DNA of 64,000 nucleotides, taken from assembly GCA_964017155.1 (NCBI GenBank), contig OZ024863.1, forward strand, positions 39,337,617 through 39,401,616, read 5' to 3'. The notes beneath the pieces are model-generated. The model ran no database searches and was not told where the DNA came from. It was given only the letters and a program-made list of their open reading frames with translations. Numbering within the stretch: the first letter of the stretch is position 1; each line of letters begins with the position of its first letter. Position numbers and translations under genes: made by a program. Below, piece by piece: positions 47,445 through 60,560 of the stretch. Origin of the DNA: Oasisia sp. SBJ-2009 (lineage: Eukaryota > Annelida > Polychaeta > Sabellida > Siboglinidae).

Positions 47445-50400
47445 GTAAGTCAACATTTTGGCAGATTGAATCGGTGGAATTAATTTTGTATCAGTAGTCC
47501 TACAGTTCTTAACACTGTAATTTAATTATCTTAATTATATGTTGCATTTACTTGACAAAAAGGGGTGTAGTGGATGGCATCAGGGGGGGGGAGCTCAGGG
47601 TGGCATAGAGTATGATAGACAGGGGTTGGAATGGGTGAGAGACATGGAGTCTATTGCCATGCTATGGCAATAGGGTGCAAGTGACAGCAACATACTTTTT
47701 TGAGATATTAGACAAGACACGGTTATCCTTTGCACGCTTTTGTATATTACGGTTCAGCAATTGTTCACAGTTGTATGAACTCCTTGACTATTTGTAATTA
47801 CAGGTGTATATGAATGACTGGTACTCCAGATTTTGCAGAGTGTATGGTGATGTGTCATTTACTCCCTTTCTTCATATTTATCCTTTCCAATTAACAGTTA
47901 TCTTGGAATGTAATCAGTCACACCCGGTGAAACCCTCAAAAACGTTGTTCACCGCCAGCACCGCTTTTCAGATTTTTAAGGCTTAATTTATGTGCCCAGT
48001 AGCGGCGCCACCAACAGTAGCGCTTTTTATAAGATAAAATGGCGAATCCTATCGGAAGCGGGAAATGGAGGCAAAATTACATTTATTTGTTTCGCCCATT
48101 TTAAGAACAAGCAATACAAATACGGTGATAGGTCAACTGGAATAGGACACAAATAATATACACATACCACTTGGTTACTTGCCAGGTCAGTAAAATGTGA
48201 AAGTAAAAAATTATACCTTGAAGTCAGAATTGGCTTGAAAAGTAAACAAATACGCCAGGCTTTGCTATGACGGGATCTGTCACATGATCGCCCTATGATT
48301 TCTCATTGGTCAGCTTACCACCGACTGTCGGGTTATGGAAAAACTGCACACACCAGCCGACTCGTCATCGCATATATGCCTGTGCCGCCAAGTTGTCACT
48401 GGATACCTCTTTATCTAATCCTGACTGGATTAACGCAGACTGTCGATTCAATATTTGAATCAGCATTAATCGGCACAATAAGGCCGACTGTCGGTGTAAA
48501 GTTGCACACACACCAACTGACTGCAGTCAGCCGACTGCTTTTATGGCGACTAATCAGTTGGTGTGTGTGCCCAAATCGGCTGGTGTGTGCGTAGCATTAG
48601 ACTGACATTCTTGCTTTATAGCAAACATTAAACAACAGTATAAAAAGCAAAGCTGAACTCTTTCACTGGGATCAACAGACCAAACATTGTGACAGGATCA
48701 TCTCACTTGAAAACGACACTTAATGTGCATACTCCTGGGATACTGCTGTCTGCCATAAAAATACAGCATCTGTTTGCTAAGCAGGAAACAACATATTCTC
48801 TAAGAGGTTGTCATGATTGATATGCTTGACATTGAGACCCCCACCCCACTGTAATGTTTGTGAGACCTCCATCCCATGTAGTAAGTTAGTAAGTACCATA
48901 TCATTATGCACTATGCACTATGCACTATGTAACGGGTCAGGGTCTCCCAAACAGTATATATGGGTATCTGGTCTCCAAAGCATAACATGGGGAGATCCAT
49001 CAGCACATGTAGTGTTTGGAAGACCCTCTTACAACCCATGTAGTGCTAGGGAGACCCTCACCCCACAGTCCCCATCCCACACCACTCCACCCCATCCCTC
49101 CAGCTTGGCAGCACAACGTGGTGTGGGAGTCCAGCTCAGTATCTTATAAGAACTTACAAACTTTTTGAGTGAACTGTAAATTAACTATTTCCCTTGAGAT
49201 TGAGTAAGAACCAATATAATCGACATTGGAGTTGGTTGTTGGAAATGTGTACTTAGTTGTTGTCCACCAGATGGCAGCACATACTTTGGAGGCGCCAATG
49301 TCAACTGTCATTCAGTTAGTGCTCTTCAAAACAGTGCTGGACTTGATCCACACATGTGTTGCAGGGAATACTAAATATTGAGAGGGTAAACAATTGAACT
49401 GATATGCCATGCAATGTATTGCATTCTTTTATCTCAGGATTATCTCTGCATATTTGTGATAAGATAAACATTTTATACGCTCCACCAGGTGAGTGGTACA
49501 GGTGTACACCATAAACCTTCAGCACCTGCAGTAACATTGAATTATTATTTTACATGCATAAAAAACAAAAATGTTTCGTGAATAAATGAAAAACATATGA
49601 TGATATGCTACTGTCTACACCTGATTAATGTTTTTGTGCATGCTACTGACCGTGTTTGTCACTGCCAGGCACCAGGTAGAGGGGGGGGGGGGAGGGAGGG
49701 GGAGGGGGAATCACATGTGGCACACTTTCGCCGAGTCATAACTTGGGTCACACATGTCTGATAAACATATCTCATTGCCACTGTAGACAGTAGATAGTGT
49801 GTGTGGGTGTGTTTCACACATATATACAGAATGTATGTGCATGTGTTATGTGTGACTATGTGACCTGGCTGTTGATGGACTGCCATAAACGTTGCCAGAT
49901 GATACACACTAAGTGTTGAATAGTTCACAGAATGGCCGATACTCGTCAGTCAAAATATACTCAAAAAAAAATTTATTCTAGATTCTTCAATTAGCAGTTC
50001 ACTTAAATGATTACTATTGTAAATCATATATACAGAACATATACAGAACATATACAGAACATATACAGAATATTTTAGGGTATATTTTTTGTATGGCAGT
50101 ACAGTTGTCTACCAGATCAAGTTGAGAAATGACTGTTCAACTGTACAAGTGGGTTTGCCATGTGCAGTGTGGAGTGTCTACTGACTACTTCCCAGTGAAG
50201 TGTCCTAACTGTTTGTTTACTTTACATACATCTTCCCAGTCTGACACTGGGGCAGCTGTCTCAAGTACGTGGGCCCACAAAGTGTGGGACTGGGCTTACT
50301 GTTCTCTGGCCACATTCCAGTGGCTTTCATGTGTGATTTACCAGGAGTGCACCATTAACACATCATCGTTTACAGTAATGTACATGTGACTAGAAGTTTG

Positions 50401-51890
50401 TGAATATGTAAATCACACACCTGGGCCATTAGACAGACTCATGGTGGTTCCGCAACAGTGACGATTCACACATTGCATTACAAACAGTTGTTTGGTGTGC
50501 TCTGTGCACACAGTTCATTGTACTAATGATTTGTATCAATCCATCCACGGTGGTGGTATTTGTCAATGTTTCTGCTGAGTTAATCAGCATTTAGCACCCC
50601 AGCTACTCTGGCTAGTGGTCCTGGGAAATTGTGGGAATGCCAAAATGCAGATATATTCAAATAGACTGGGTTTAGAAAATCTAATGTAAGTGATACCTGT
50701 TTATGGAATACTTATAATAATGTTGAATCTGTTCTCTCAAGAAATTTCAGTCTACAGATATCCATAAGAAAATTATTTGTAACAGAGAACCTAATTTGTT
50801 TTATTTTACTCATAAATCATATTCACATACAGAGTTGACTATTTACACGTTTTAACTCTAAGTCAATAATTTAATGTGTTTTAAAGTTGCCTTGTCTTCT
50901 AAATGTTTATGCATATATGCATCTAATTTTATCAAGTCAATTTAGTATTGCATTCAACTTATTTATTTTATTGAATTAACTTATTAATTTAACTTACTAT
51001 TTAACGTATATTTTAACATATTTATTTTACAAATAATTTCTGTTAGTGCCTTTGAGCAGGTTTTTAATCCAGATACATGGCGCTTAAAGAAAAAATCAAT
51101 TCCAAAATAAATGCACTGTAAAGGCAATCAGTTATTAGTCAGTTTGTCTGTATATTTTATGTGCTGATCTGAGATACTCATCACAGCTCAGACTTAAATA
51201 ATTCTGGCTGTTCTCACAATCCTCACATATAACTTTATAACTTTGTACTCATGCATGTGATGAAATATGTGACATGTTATAGAAGGTGTGAACATTACCT
51301 TACTGATCCCACTAAGCACCTGCCCCAGTGAGTGATTCTGTGTTCTAGTGACAACCCTTATTCCAATGTAATGTCTATCTAGAAACAAGGAGCAGCTACT
51401 TGGCTAGTTCTAGTGTTTCAAGAAGTAAACAACATGCATGTGAGGTTACAGGTGAGATAATCAATAATCATTGTTAAGACACAGGTAAACAACTACAGAA
51501 AGCAACGCTTACCTGGGGTGATGACTGATGAATGTTGACCAGGCGTCAGACCAGTTCATCCTCAAAGTAACAGTATTGATCAGTGCCTTTGGCTGTTTGT
51601 ACACATCAAAGCACTGCTCACTGTGTTCCCAGCTGTTCACCAGGCATAAGCCATCCCTGTGCACTGTGGTGTGAGTCTACAGACACACACACACACATGC
51701 TACAGTGCTGTCTCTCTCACTGAACACACCTTCAGGTCCACCCCCAACCACCCCTCCCTCACCACTAATTAGCCTACATGTGATGCTCCACTGTTCACTG
51801 TTCACCTTTGACCTGCGAGTCAGTGCTGATTGGCTGAGCTTGATCAGTGGCCCTTGAAGGCCTACAGCTCCTGCTGCCCAGATAAGCACT
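47445..51890. other. Intron or intergenic DNA, no exon recognised
   Basis: Apart from the nested inverted repeat near 48.3-48.6 kb, a G-run at 49680-49708 and an 11-bp tandem atatacagaac at 50030-50070, I see no gene here. If the exon at 46453 belongs to a large plus-strand gene, this is its intron. Confidence 0.35.
48321..48600. mobile_element. Nested inverted-repeat element
   Basis: GCACACACCAGCCGA (48346-48360) is perfectly inverted at 48576-48590, and GCACACACACCAACTG (48504-48519) is perfectly inverted at 48555-48570. ccgactgtcgg occurs at 48321 and 48484. This is a foldback structure with no coding content. Confidence 0.65.
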
Positions 51891-52432
51891 GGTGGAATGC
51901 TGTGTTAGTGCAGCACTCTCTCCATTGTCGTCATTGTGCGCAGTTTCGCCAGTTCAAATTCCTGCAGTAGGTGAAGCGTGAGGAGTGAGGACCACAGGTG
52001 GCTACGCTACAGCTCCTGTCTGATCGATGTAGTCATCCCTGTCAAGTCTCCGGCCAACTGACTGCCTACGCCCAGCCGCTGTCATCTGCCCAGCTCTGGT
52101 TACAACAGTGAACATACATAGTACACTTGTTGGACAGCGTGGAGTGTTGACCTAGTCTCAGGCTGGGAGAGGTTCCTGCCACTGGAAAGAGTGACAGCCT
52201 TGTTTCGTGTCCCTGCTCAGGTAGACATGTTGGTTGCGAGTGTGGCGTCAGTGACTTGATTCTACAGCTTCACACATCACATACAAGATGGATATATTGT
52301 GGGCTCGGTGATTACAACCCAACTGGATACACACGACTGTGGTTGTTTCACTATGATGCTGAGGTGAAGTTTGTTTTGTGAGCAATCCCAACATCTCACC
52401 ATCCTTCTGTGGTTGCCCACACAAATCTATTT

Positions 52433-52561
52433 ATGATGCGATTTCGGAGGAAGAAGAAGAAGAATAAGGAGAAGAAAGCAGCTGCTGCAGCTGCAGCAGC
52501 TGCTGCCGCACAGACAGTAGACAGTGCTGTGTCCTGCACTGACCTAACAGCCAGTGGTCAA
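52433..52561 (+). CDS. First coding exon with basic and poly-Ala N-terminus (MMRFRRKKKK...)
   Basis: The reading MMRFRRKKKKNKEKK, then 11 Ala, then QTVDSAVSCTDLTAS is followed by a good donor gtaaga at about 52563. The upstream 500 bp are GC-richer and look like a leader. The Ala run uses mixed GCN codons rather than a pure triplet array, which favours a real coding tract. An in-frame ATG 24 bases earlier (52409) is possible. Downstream exons are not seen, so this is probably a first or alternative first exon of a plus-strand gene extending past the window, possibly the one starting at 46453. Not recognised. Confidence 0.45.
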
Positions 52562-53104
52562 GGTAAGATCTCAGTGACAGAAAGTGTTGTTTCTGTTGAC
52601 AAACTGCATACCAGGAACACATGGGAAGACCCAAGGGGAATCCCTACATTGGTCCTTGAAGCTGTGCTCTCAAGTTCTGCCATTGCCCTATGTTTATTTG
52701 TACTGGTCAGTAATGGGTACACAGTTGTGGATACAGTCCTCAGGGGAGTGGTCAGTGGTCACTCTGGTTTATCACCAGAGTTGCTATCTCTAGGTCAGTA
52801 TACAAGATTAGGGGATATCAGATTATTTTAGTGATTAGGGGCCATTGTTTCTTCTCCTTTCAAATATTTTATCTTGTGTACACAGTGAACCTGCTCTGGT
52901 TTAGACTAAGTTCAGCTAATAGGCATTTACTTAAATGTTTAGAAAGAACAAATTAAATCAAAGTAAATATTGTAAGAAAGCTGTCAGTCATTTCTAATTT
53001 ACGAATCGTATCATTTAACATCCCAATGTGGGCCTAGAGACTGAAGCTGAGAGTCTGAGCTGAACGTGAAATGTTTCCTTCTTGTGTGTTAAGTGTTGTC
53101 ACTT

Positions 53105-53212
53105 ATTGTGTGTGTGTGTGTGTGTGTGCGCTCATGTGTGTGTTTGTGTGTGTGTATACACTGTATGTGTGTGTGTGTTTGTGCGTGTGTGTGTGTAGTG
53201 TGTAGATGTGAA
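53105..53212. repeat. (GT)n microsatellite, interrupted
   Basis: gtgtgt runs with gcgctcat and tttgtgtg interruptions. Confidence 0.95.
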
Positions 53213-54218
53213 GTGTGTTGACATGTGTGTTGTCATACCACTATGTGAGAGATTGAATTGATTGCGAAGTTAGACTAGTTAAATGCATTACAGCCCAGTA
53301 AAAAGACTGCAGTTGTAGAGAGGTGATAAATGGAAATGGTAGCAACAAATGAGGCTAAATGACAGTGCAGGAGAGTGGTCAACTAGGAAGAGTAAGGAGT
53401 GGTCAGCTAGTAAATGTCCGTGCAAAAGGTCAAAACAGAAATGTCTCAAGTAGTTACAAGATACATAGTAAAAACACCTACATGTTGTCATTTGCAAACA
53501 GATAAATATTTTGTGGCCCTCTTGACTCACATGAAAGCCAGTTATGGAGAGCCGCAGGTAGGAGCAGAGTGTTTGAAGTGAGGTGTTTCACTCTGCCGTC
53601 TGGCTGTATGGTCAACAGAGCTGGACAGGGGACACTTGACATTTGTCATGTATCACCCGTGTGGGTTGTGTCCACTCTGTCATTCCAGCTGATCACCATT
53701 TGTATCTGTCCAAGTCGTTATTCCAAACTAGTCCTACTTTGAGGGCACCATGTTGAGATTTCGAAAAATAATACACGAACACAGTATATGCAGGTAATAG
53801 TCAAAACACACTGCATAATCATAGACCACTGACTATGATAATCCTCACCCATTGTTGCCTGATTGATGCTATTTTCTTTGCTTTCTTTCAGTTTCTTTGC
53901 CAGGTGTTTTTTGCCTTTCCTCTGTGTCTCTTCTGGGGGGAGGGGCAATTCATGTCAAATAAGCAAATTCCCTTGCAACATTCCACCATAGCGTCTCAGA
54001 ATTGGCAGATTTTTATAGGTCAAAATGTAGTAAAGTTTCTAAGTTGTGTGAGATACACCTCTGGACCCTGGAGAAACTACCATGTTTATATTGGTCCAAA
54101 ATAAGATTTATCCATGTTGTTGGAGATGTGTGGTGTAAACGTACAGTGTAAAGAATCCTGATTTATTTTGGAATAGCAACCAGACCTCTATGGGAACTGA
54201 AAATAAACATCAGTCATC

Positions 54219-54437
54219 CTGGCATAGCTTTATGTAGAGACCCATCCACCCGTCATTAGGATGGGTAAAAAACGAATATGGATGGGCAGAAATATGGGTG
54301 GACGGGGAAATGTGTGTTTGTAGCTCATTTCAGGTCATCAGGCACATTTGAAAGTTCGTAAACTAGCTTACACAGTTAACATCCATGTGTCCACCAAAAC
54401 ATGTGTGACTAGCAATAATTTTATCCTGGATCCGGGG
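54219..54437 (-). mobile_element. MITE family 'GCTTTATGCAG', copy 3
   Basis: Reversed copy with the catagctttatgtagagacc end, a short ccatccacccgtca core, then the sequence caaaacatgtgtgactagca shared with the other copies. Confidence 0.7.
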
Positions 54438-56403
54438 TATCATGTTTTCAGGTACATTTTTCCTTGCAAATGTGGCCAGTATAAACACAACCCGTCTTCA
54501 AAATTATGGCAGACTTGGGTTTCCCGTACATCATTTTCTACTTGCCACATTTCAACGCTGTCAGCGTGTGTTCAAAACTCACCTTTTATATGCCCGTAAA
54601 AATTGCATTTTACCTCGTCATGACAAATCTTATGACAGTATCAAATGTTTTAATATTTGGGCACTGGCATTTTGTGAAAATTGTCAAACGAAGCTCACAT
54701 TTTCAAGATAAGCAATTTTTATGCATACATGTATTTTAACATGCAATTCATCCAATTCTGTATATGGTGCAAGCCATTTATTCTAGCTCTAGTTGTGTCC
54801 AGCACTCGGCAGGGTTCTATTAACTGGCTAGTCTGTATATATTGTGGTTACAACGCTAAAACATTATCGTATGATCTGATGAGGTCTCATTGAACTGCCG
54901 GTAGTCATTCTTTTTGAGACAGACTGATTGCTTGTGTGTGACTGAAACATTGAAATGAGGCCAGGCTATAGCAGTTGCCATGTCTTGTGTTGGTCTCACA
55001 AAGCTCAGTGTTTATTTTCCCATGGAAGTCTGAGCATTGTGGGGACACCCACATTTAAACAGTGAGTCACTGATGATGTGCCATAGATAAGTGCAGCGCC
55101 AGTAGAACTACCAGTGCTTGTCTGAGATAAGCTTGCTAGCAGCGTTCTACACACGGCCTCGCCCCACCCCAGCCTAGAGAGATGAGGCCAACTTCTACGT
55201 GATGTGACAGTCAGCTTTTCCACAGCAGTCATTGTGTCTGTGCATTCCCACAATTGTTCAATGACATCAAGCTTTAGGTGTTGGTTTTGTAATTCCAGTT
55301 TTGTAGTAATTCTGCAAACATGACCTCTTGTGTTCCAGATATGGTGCTCTTGTGGCACTTGGAATTCACAATGGGTCTGTATATTTGGGACTCTTTAATT
55401 CTCCGTTAACACTTTTCTCTGGTGATTCTGAGTACTGTCTTGTCGTTGACTGAGTCCTGTACACAGTTGGACATTTCTGGCTGTTGATGTAAGACCACAA
55501 TAGGGTGTTCGTCCGCCATCACCCGACCAAAGAGTACCCTATAAAAACAGCATTATGCAGGTTGTCTGAATTTCTGTGAGCACATATGTAGTGTGGAGTG
55601 AGTATAACTGATGTTTTTGTGCTGAGTGGCATCAGAGCTGTCAAATTATGACAGCTGTCAGTCGGTGCATTTCTGCGTATTAATACAGTCGTAATTTTGC
55701 TTGGTGATGTAATCAGGGGCAATCCGTGTGTGGTTCAAGCAGAAATGGAGGGGTTAAGGTTTGAAAGAAGTTTGTGGGTGTCTGAAGTATGAGAAGTTCA
55801 CAACATTTTCACTGAACTTCTGTCTATGGAGGGTAAATATGCTGTGAAATTGTCAATAACAGATCGCATCAAGATTAGTAGGAATGAAGGAAACGTTATA
55901 ATGGTCGCCTATGGCAAATGCAAATGTGGTCTGATTCCTATTGTCAAATATGTCAGGGGTTAAGATCAATGCTCATTTAATCAAACAAACATCTTGTTCT
56001 TCTAAAGACAACATTAGTTGACTGCCAGTGGCCCTAGCCCGCAGGTGTAAGTAAACCCAGGAGTGCAATGTTTACCAACATGAGCAGTCAACCGTGTCCG
56101 ACACTGACAGACAGTGGCTTCTTGGGTGTAGAGTAGAGACTGTGGCACACACACAGCAAATGTTGACTTGCCTTTTTACGATCTCAACTTCGTAAGTATT
56201 GAATAAAAGCTGCTCCTGGGAAATCAAGTGAACGTAGCCGCGGGACGAATGTGTACACATGAATAATAGCGAAGTTGATGAAGCATTCACATGTCTGACT
56301 GCGGGAAGGGCATGCACATTGCACACGCAATGAATAGGTGTCTACCTCAGCCGGGGAACTGGATAGGCTGAGAAATATGTTAATACAGTCGTAGTGTTTA
56401 TTG

Positions 56404-56710
56404 TGGTATAATTTAACTTACTTTGGAGCTTAAATGTCGAAGATGAGCACGACGTTTCAATCCGTCAGCTATGGACCTTGTTCACGTACTGGTGTCACGT
56501 GTGTTGCCTCAGATTTCGGTGGGATAATTTGGTTGTAGATGGCAGGCAGATGGTATCCCTGGTCTCTGTTCATGGCAGGGGTTTTCTGTTTGATGTATAT
56601 GGCCCCCTTCACTTTTCTCTTGTGCCAGTTGAAACGTCGTACTCATCTTCGACAGTAAGCTCCAAAATAAGTTAAATTATACTACAATAAACCATTCTTG
56701 GAGCCATGAA
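56404..56710. mobile_element. MITE, family with TIR TTAACTTACTTTGGAGCTT (copy 2)
   Basis: Ends tttaacttactttggagctt (about 56414) and agctccaaaataagttaaat (about 56658), with the flank ccattcttggagccatgaa (56692) shared with the other copies. The longest interior of the three copies. Confidence 0.75.
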
Positions 56711-59056
56711 AAAGATATTCACTATAGTCATGGTGTTGTGTTTTCTGTGTGTAAGTGTAGTGGACAGATACCCACAAATCTGAATTTTTAGCAGCGTCAT
56801 AGTATTTACAGCAGTCTGTCCACCTCAAAGGCCCCAAAGCCCATATCAAGAGACATTATTCCTGCCTAAGAATTCATACACAAAGAAATCCTTCCTGCCT
56901 CTGGTGACCAGGAATAGGGCGGTGCACGAATACATTTTTAACAGCCAGCCTGTGGCATGTTGTATGCAGCTAATTTCCCGTAATGACCAGTTTGTCCTGA
57001 CAGGTGCACCTAGTAATGTGTTTGACCCGCGTCCACTCCCACTGCACCAAGACTTCTGGATGAGAGGCTAAATATGTTTTGTAATGAAAGTGGTCAATGC
57101 ACAACTGATAACATTAACAGACTTTGTGGCAGCAAAAGCAATGCAATGTTAGAATGTGTTTTTGGGTACGCTGTGTACGAATATAGACGGATTTATATGT
57201 GGAAACACACAGCTGCGTTGGTATTCTATGAAGCTGGCAGTGTGATGTTTATGTATCTGGTTGTGTCCCATTCAACAGCTGTGACATCATGGAAGGTTCT
57301 CTAACAGTGACAGAGCACATCGACATCTCACACTAATCATTACACTTATATGTGGATGGATGGTAGGGTTCATTATAAGTTATTATATTAATTAAAATTA
57401 TACTAATTAAAGTACAGATGGCAGTCTCAGATACAGCTGGGACTTCTATTCCCCTGGCAGGAGATTAGAAAGTTAACTGTATTGGTCAGTAGTGGTTTGG
57501 GAGATAGCTGGACACATAGTTGGCAGGAAGATTAGAGACAGCCATTGGCTGGTTTAAATGATGCATACTAGTGTGAGCCAGTTTTGATATAGGGAATCTC
57601 ACAGAGAAAGAGGGAGAGAGGTGTCAGGTGCACACAGGGTGTAGGGCGTGCAGCTGGAGGGTTTCCCCCCGGCTTGGGCTGGGAGGTGAGGCTGGGATGC
57701 CTCGGTGCCATAGCTGGGTTGGTCGGGCATGGTCATTCGAGTTTGTGTATATACTGATTCTGATATACTCTGTATAATAAAGATTAAGAATAAGCAGCTG
57801 GTGTCTGTTGTAGTTCAAGTCAGTACCTGTCCCTCGTTGTCTAGCTGCGGCCCGTGCCACTACGACAGATGGGTGGGTGTATGTACAGTTGTAGCTGCAA
57901 GCTCTAAGCAGGACAAGACTGAGGGGTCAGGGGTCGAAGATCTAAGCTCCAAGAGGGTAGTTGTGGGGTATGAGTATAATGATATAAGATGAAGACAAAA
58001 GTTTTCATGTCAAAAGGTCTTTTGTAAGGCCAGCAGCCTCTGTGTGTTGGGGTGAGCTGTCAGTGGCACTGTGCTAGAGACATGAGGCACAGAGTACCGT
58101 TGATTTTCCCATTGGCGGCCATGTTAACGTTTTGTCAGATTACAGTGTATAAGAAAACTGGACCTGAGAATTTGTTTAAATTTTTAACACAGTCACTGCA
58201 GTCATGTCATTGATATGCTGATCAAATTTTATCAAAAAGCATATCTCAGGCTCTCCTAAAATACATGCATGTGAACTGCCCTTCAATATTGACCAAACTA
58301 AGTACGTTTTTCTGTATTCGCAGGGTCATGTAAGACAAAATGACTAAACATCACTACGCCAACTACACTCTGCCTAACATGTGTCAGTGCACTGCAGATA
58401 CATCCCAGCACTGAACCTACTGGTATGCCTGTCCTGCTGTACTTATTTCACATAAAAAGAATTTTTCAAAATCTCAAATGACACAATTATTATGGTACAC
58501 ACCAGGAAGTCTAACTGTGCTCTGACCCCATGAGCAAGAATGTGTTCCTGTTCCTGTGTATCTGCCTTGGTGATCCACCATGCAGCCTCCCACTGCCTCC
58601 TCCTCCTGGACTGGGTAGAGCTCCAGGGAATCAGTGTCTTGCTGCACAGCTGCTGTGGTAATTCCATCATCTAACACAGCTGTCTGTAAAAAGTGATTCC
58701 TACTGTAGGCCGCCTCCCAACCCTCGGATGGACTCCCAGAAAGACTAGTTACCATCAGAAACAGGGAACAGTGCTTAACTAGAATGTCAGCACATCAGCA
58801 CCTAGCCACATTCCCTGGAGAGGGCACTCAGGGCAGTGTCAGCATGTCAGCACCTGACCACACTCCACATGATGGGCAGTGTCAGCATGTCAGCACATGG
58901 CAACATTCCCCATTGACACAGTGTCATCATATCAGCACCTAGTCGTACTCCCCAGGGAGGGCTACAAAAGTCAACGAAGAAATGTTGAATAAAATTGTTT
59001 ACAATTAAATACATTGTTCATATTTACCTCTTAAGAAAATTATTATTTGCTGGCCT

Positions 59057-59059
59057 ATA

Positions 59060-59114
<55 letters not shown>
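59057..59114. repeat. (AT)n microsatellite
   Basis: About 55 bp of AT repeat. Confidence 0.95.
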
Positions 59115-59117
<3 letters not shown>

Positions 59118-59618
59118 CCACTTCCCATGGCCTTCTTCAGCAGACTAACATTATATTTGTGTCACATGGCCTGAATCATGCTCCACTTGCACAGACTGCT
59201 GAATAGAACTAGTTTAATGGTATTTTTTAAAAGAAGTATATCATCTGACCGAGATCTGGGTAGCGTGTGACTACGCTTTTTATTGCATGTTTGTCTCGTG
59301 GTTGTGAACTAGTCTGTATGTGTGATTGTGTGTATGTAACTAGGTACATTGCTTCAGTCAGTTTCTGTTACTGTTAACAGGATTTTTTGCGTTAAGGAAG
59401 TTATAAATGGATGAAGGCTATGTTATTGTATGCATTTAAAGATGTTTATCGTTTCCTGGGCCAACTGAACCCACAATGACGGGCTGGGTTTGGCAGTGCT
59501 TAGTAATGTTCTCAATTTAGATTGAGTATGAAACAGTTACTTATTTAGGGAATTTAAATCTGGTTATCTACAGAGCTGAGTGAATGAAGGAAAGAAAGCG
59601 TCAAATAAACGGTCAGTT

Positions 59619-59922
59619 CCAGGGCTTTATGCAGGATCAAATTATTGCCAGTCACATGTTTTGGTGGACACATGGATGTTAACTGTTTAGCTAGTTTACA
59701 AACTTTCAAATTGTGCCTGATGACCTGAAATGGGCTACAAACACACATATGTCACCATTTACACTCACTTTCAAGGCACAACTAACAATATCTATGGTTT
59801 TGGAAGACCTTTTTTGCTTCATTTTTTTTACCCGTCCACAACCCATCCTCCATATTTCTACCCGTCCATATTCGTTTTTACCCATCCAAATGACGGGCGG
59901 ACGGGTCTCTAGATAAAGCTAT
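59619..59922 (+). mobile_element. MITE family 'GCTTTATGCAG', copy 4
   Basis: Starts agggctttatgcaggatcaa and ends gggtctctagataaagctat. The direct repeat ggtcagttcc lies on both sides (59609 and 59923), suggesting a target duplication. It inserted next to the LINE 3' end that follows. Confidence 0.8.
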
Positions 59923-59929
59923 GGTCAGT

Positions 59930-60560
59930 TCCTTCTTCTTCGCCTTTTCCCACTAGGTGGGGTCAGCGGCCTGAATTCTTGATATCCAGACTGTTCTGTC
60001 CTGGGCATCCTCCGGGGTGATCCGCAGTGCCTGCATATCCCTTCGGACGTTATCCATCCATCTCCCTCTTGGTCTCCCCCTTGGTCTTTTCCCTGGCACT
60101 CATGTCACCAACTGCTCTCACTTCGTTGTTTTCGTCCATACCAGCGTAGTCTCATTTCTCTTACTTTCTGTTGTATGCTACTAACACATAGCTCCTTTCT
60201 GATGTCCACACTCTTTATTCTGTCTCTCAATGTTACTCCTTTGATTCTTCTCAAAATCCTCATCTCTGTTTTCTCGAGAATCTGTTCCTCCTTCTTTCTA
60301 ACTGTCCAACATTCTGCTCCATACAGAAGTACTGGTCTAATGACATTCACGTAGAGCGTGATCTTTAATTTCCTTGGCATATTCTTGTCACTGATAACTC
60401 CGGATATGTCTCTCCACTTGCCCCACGTTGCACTAACCCTTGCTCTTACTGCTTCCTCTGATCCTCCTTCTTCACTGATGGTGACACCTAAATATTTGAA
60501 TTTATTCACCTGTCTGAGGCTCGTGCCTTGGCTGTCTTTGATGTTTACTAAAGGGTAACT
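59930..60560 (-). mobile_element. Non-LTR retrotransposon 3' end (RT C-terminal region)
   Basis: The minus strand reads VNKFKYLGVTISEEGG (from about 60515), MPRKLKITLYVNVIRPVLLY, GAECWTVRKKEEQ and MRLRWYGR, the standard C-terminal order of RTE-like and related LINE reverse transcriptases. After a frame break near 60110 the reading continues RPRGRPRGRWMDNVRRDMQA and ends ADPT. It is 5' truncated at about 60560; the exact clade is not certain. Confidence 0.85.

Larger units (their letters stand above)
53213..59055. other. Mostly intron-like or intergenic DNA
   Basis: I found no exon I can support. Elements present are MITE copies at 54219-54437 and 56404-56710. A GC-richer patch at 57600-57860 with a TATA-like and an AATAAA motif could be an LTR or promoter fragment. 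A minus-strand open stretch at 58520-58690 with plausible splice sites could be an exon, but no family is recognisable. Confidence 0.35.

Noticed and set aside
48040..48105. ATG opening MANPIGSGKWRQNYIYL
   Set aside because: It ends after about 21 codons without a donor and lies in unremarkable DNA.
57410..57860. Solo LTR
   Set aside because: A TATA-like motif and AATAAA are suitably close, but I cannot find a convincing left end or target duplication.
58443..58755. Minus-strand exon with peptides such as RRRRQWEAAWWITKADTQEQ
   Set aside because: Two minus frames look equally plausible, the donors are weak and no family is recognisable; not strong enough for a feature.
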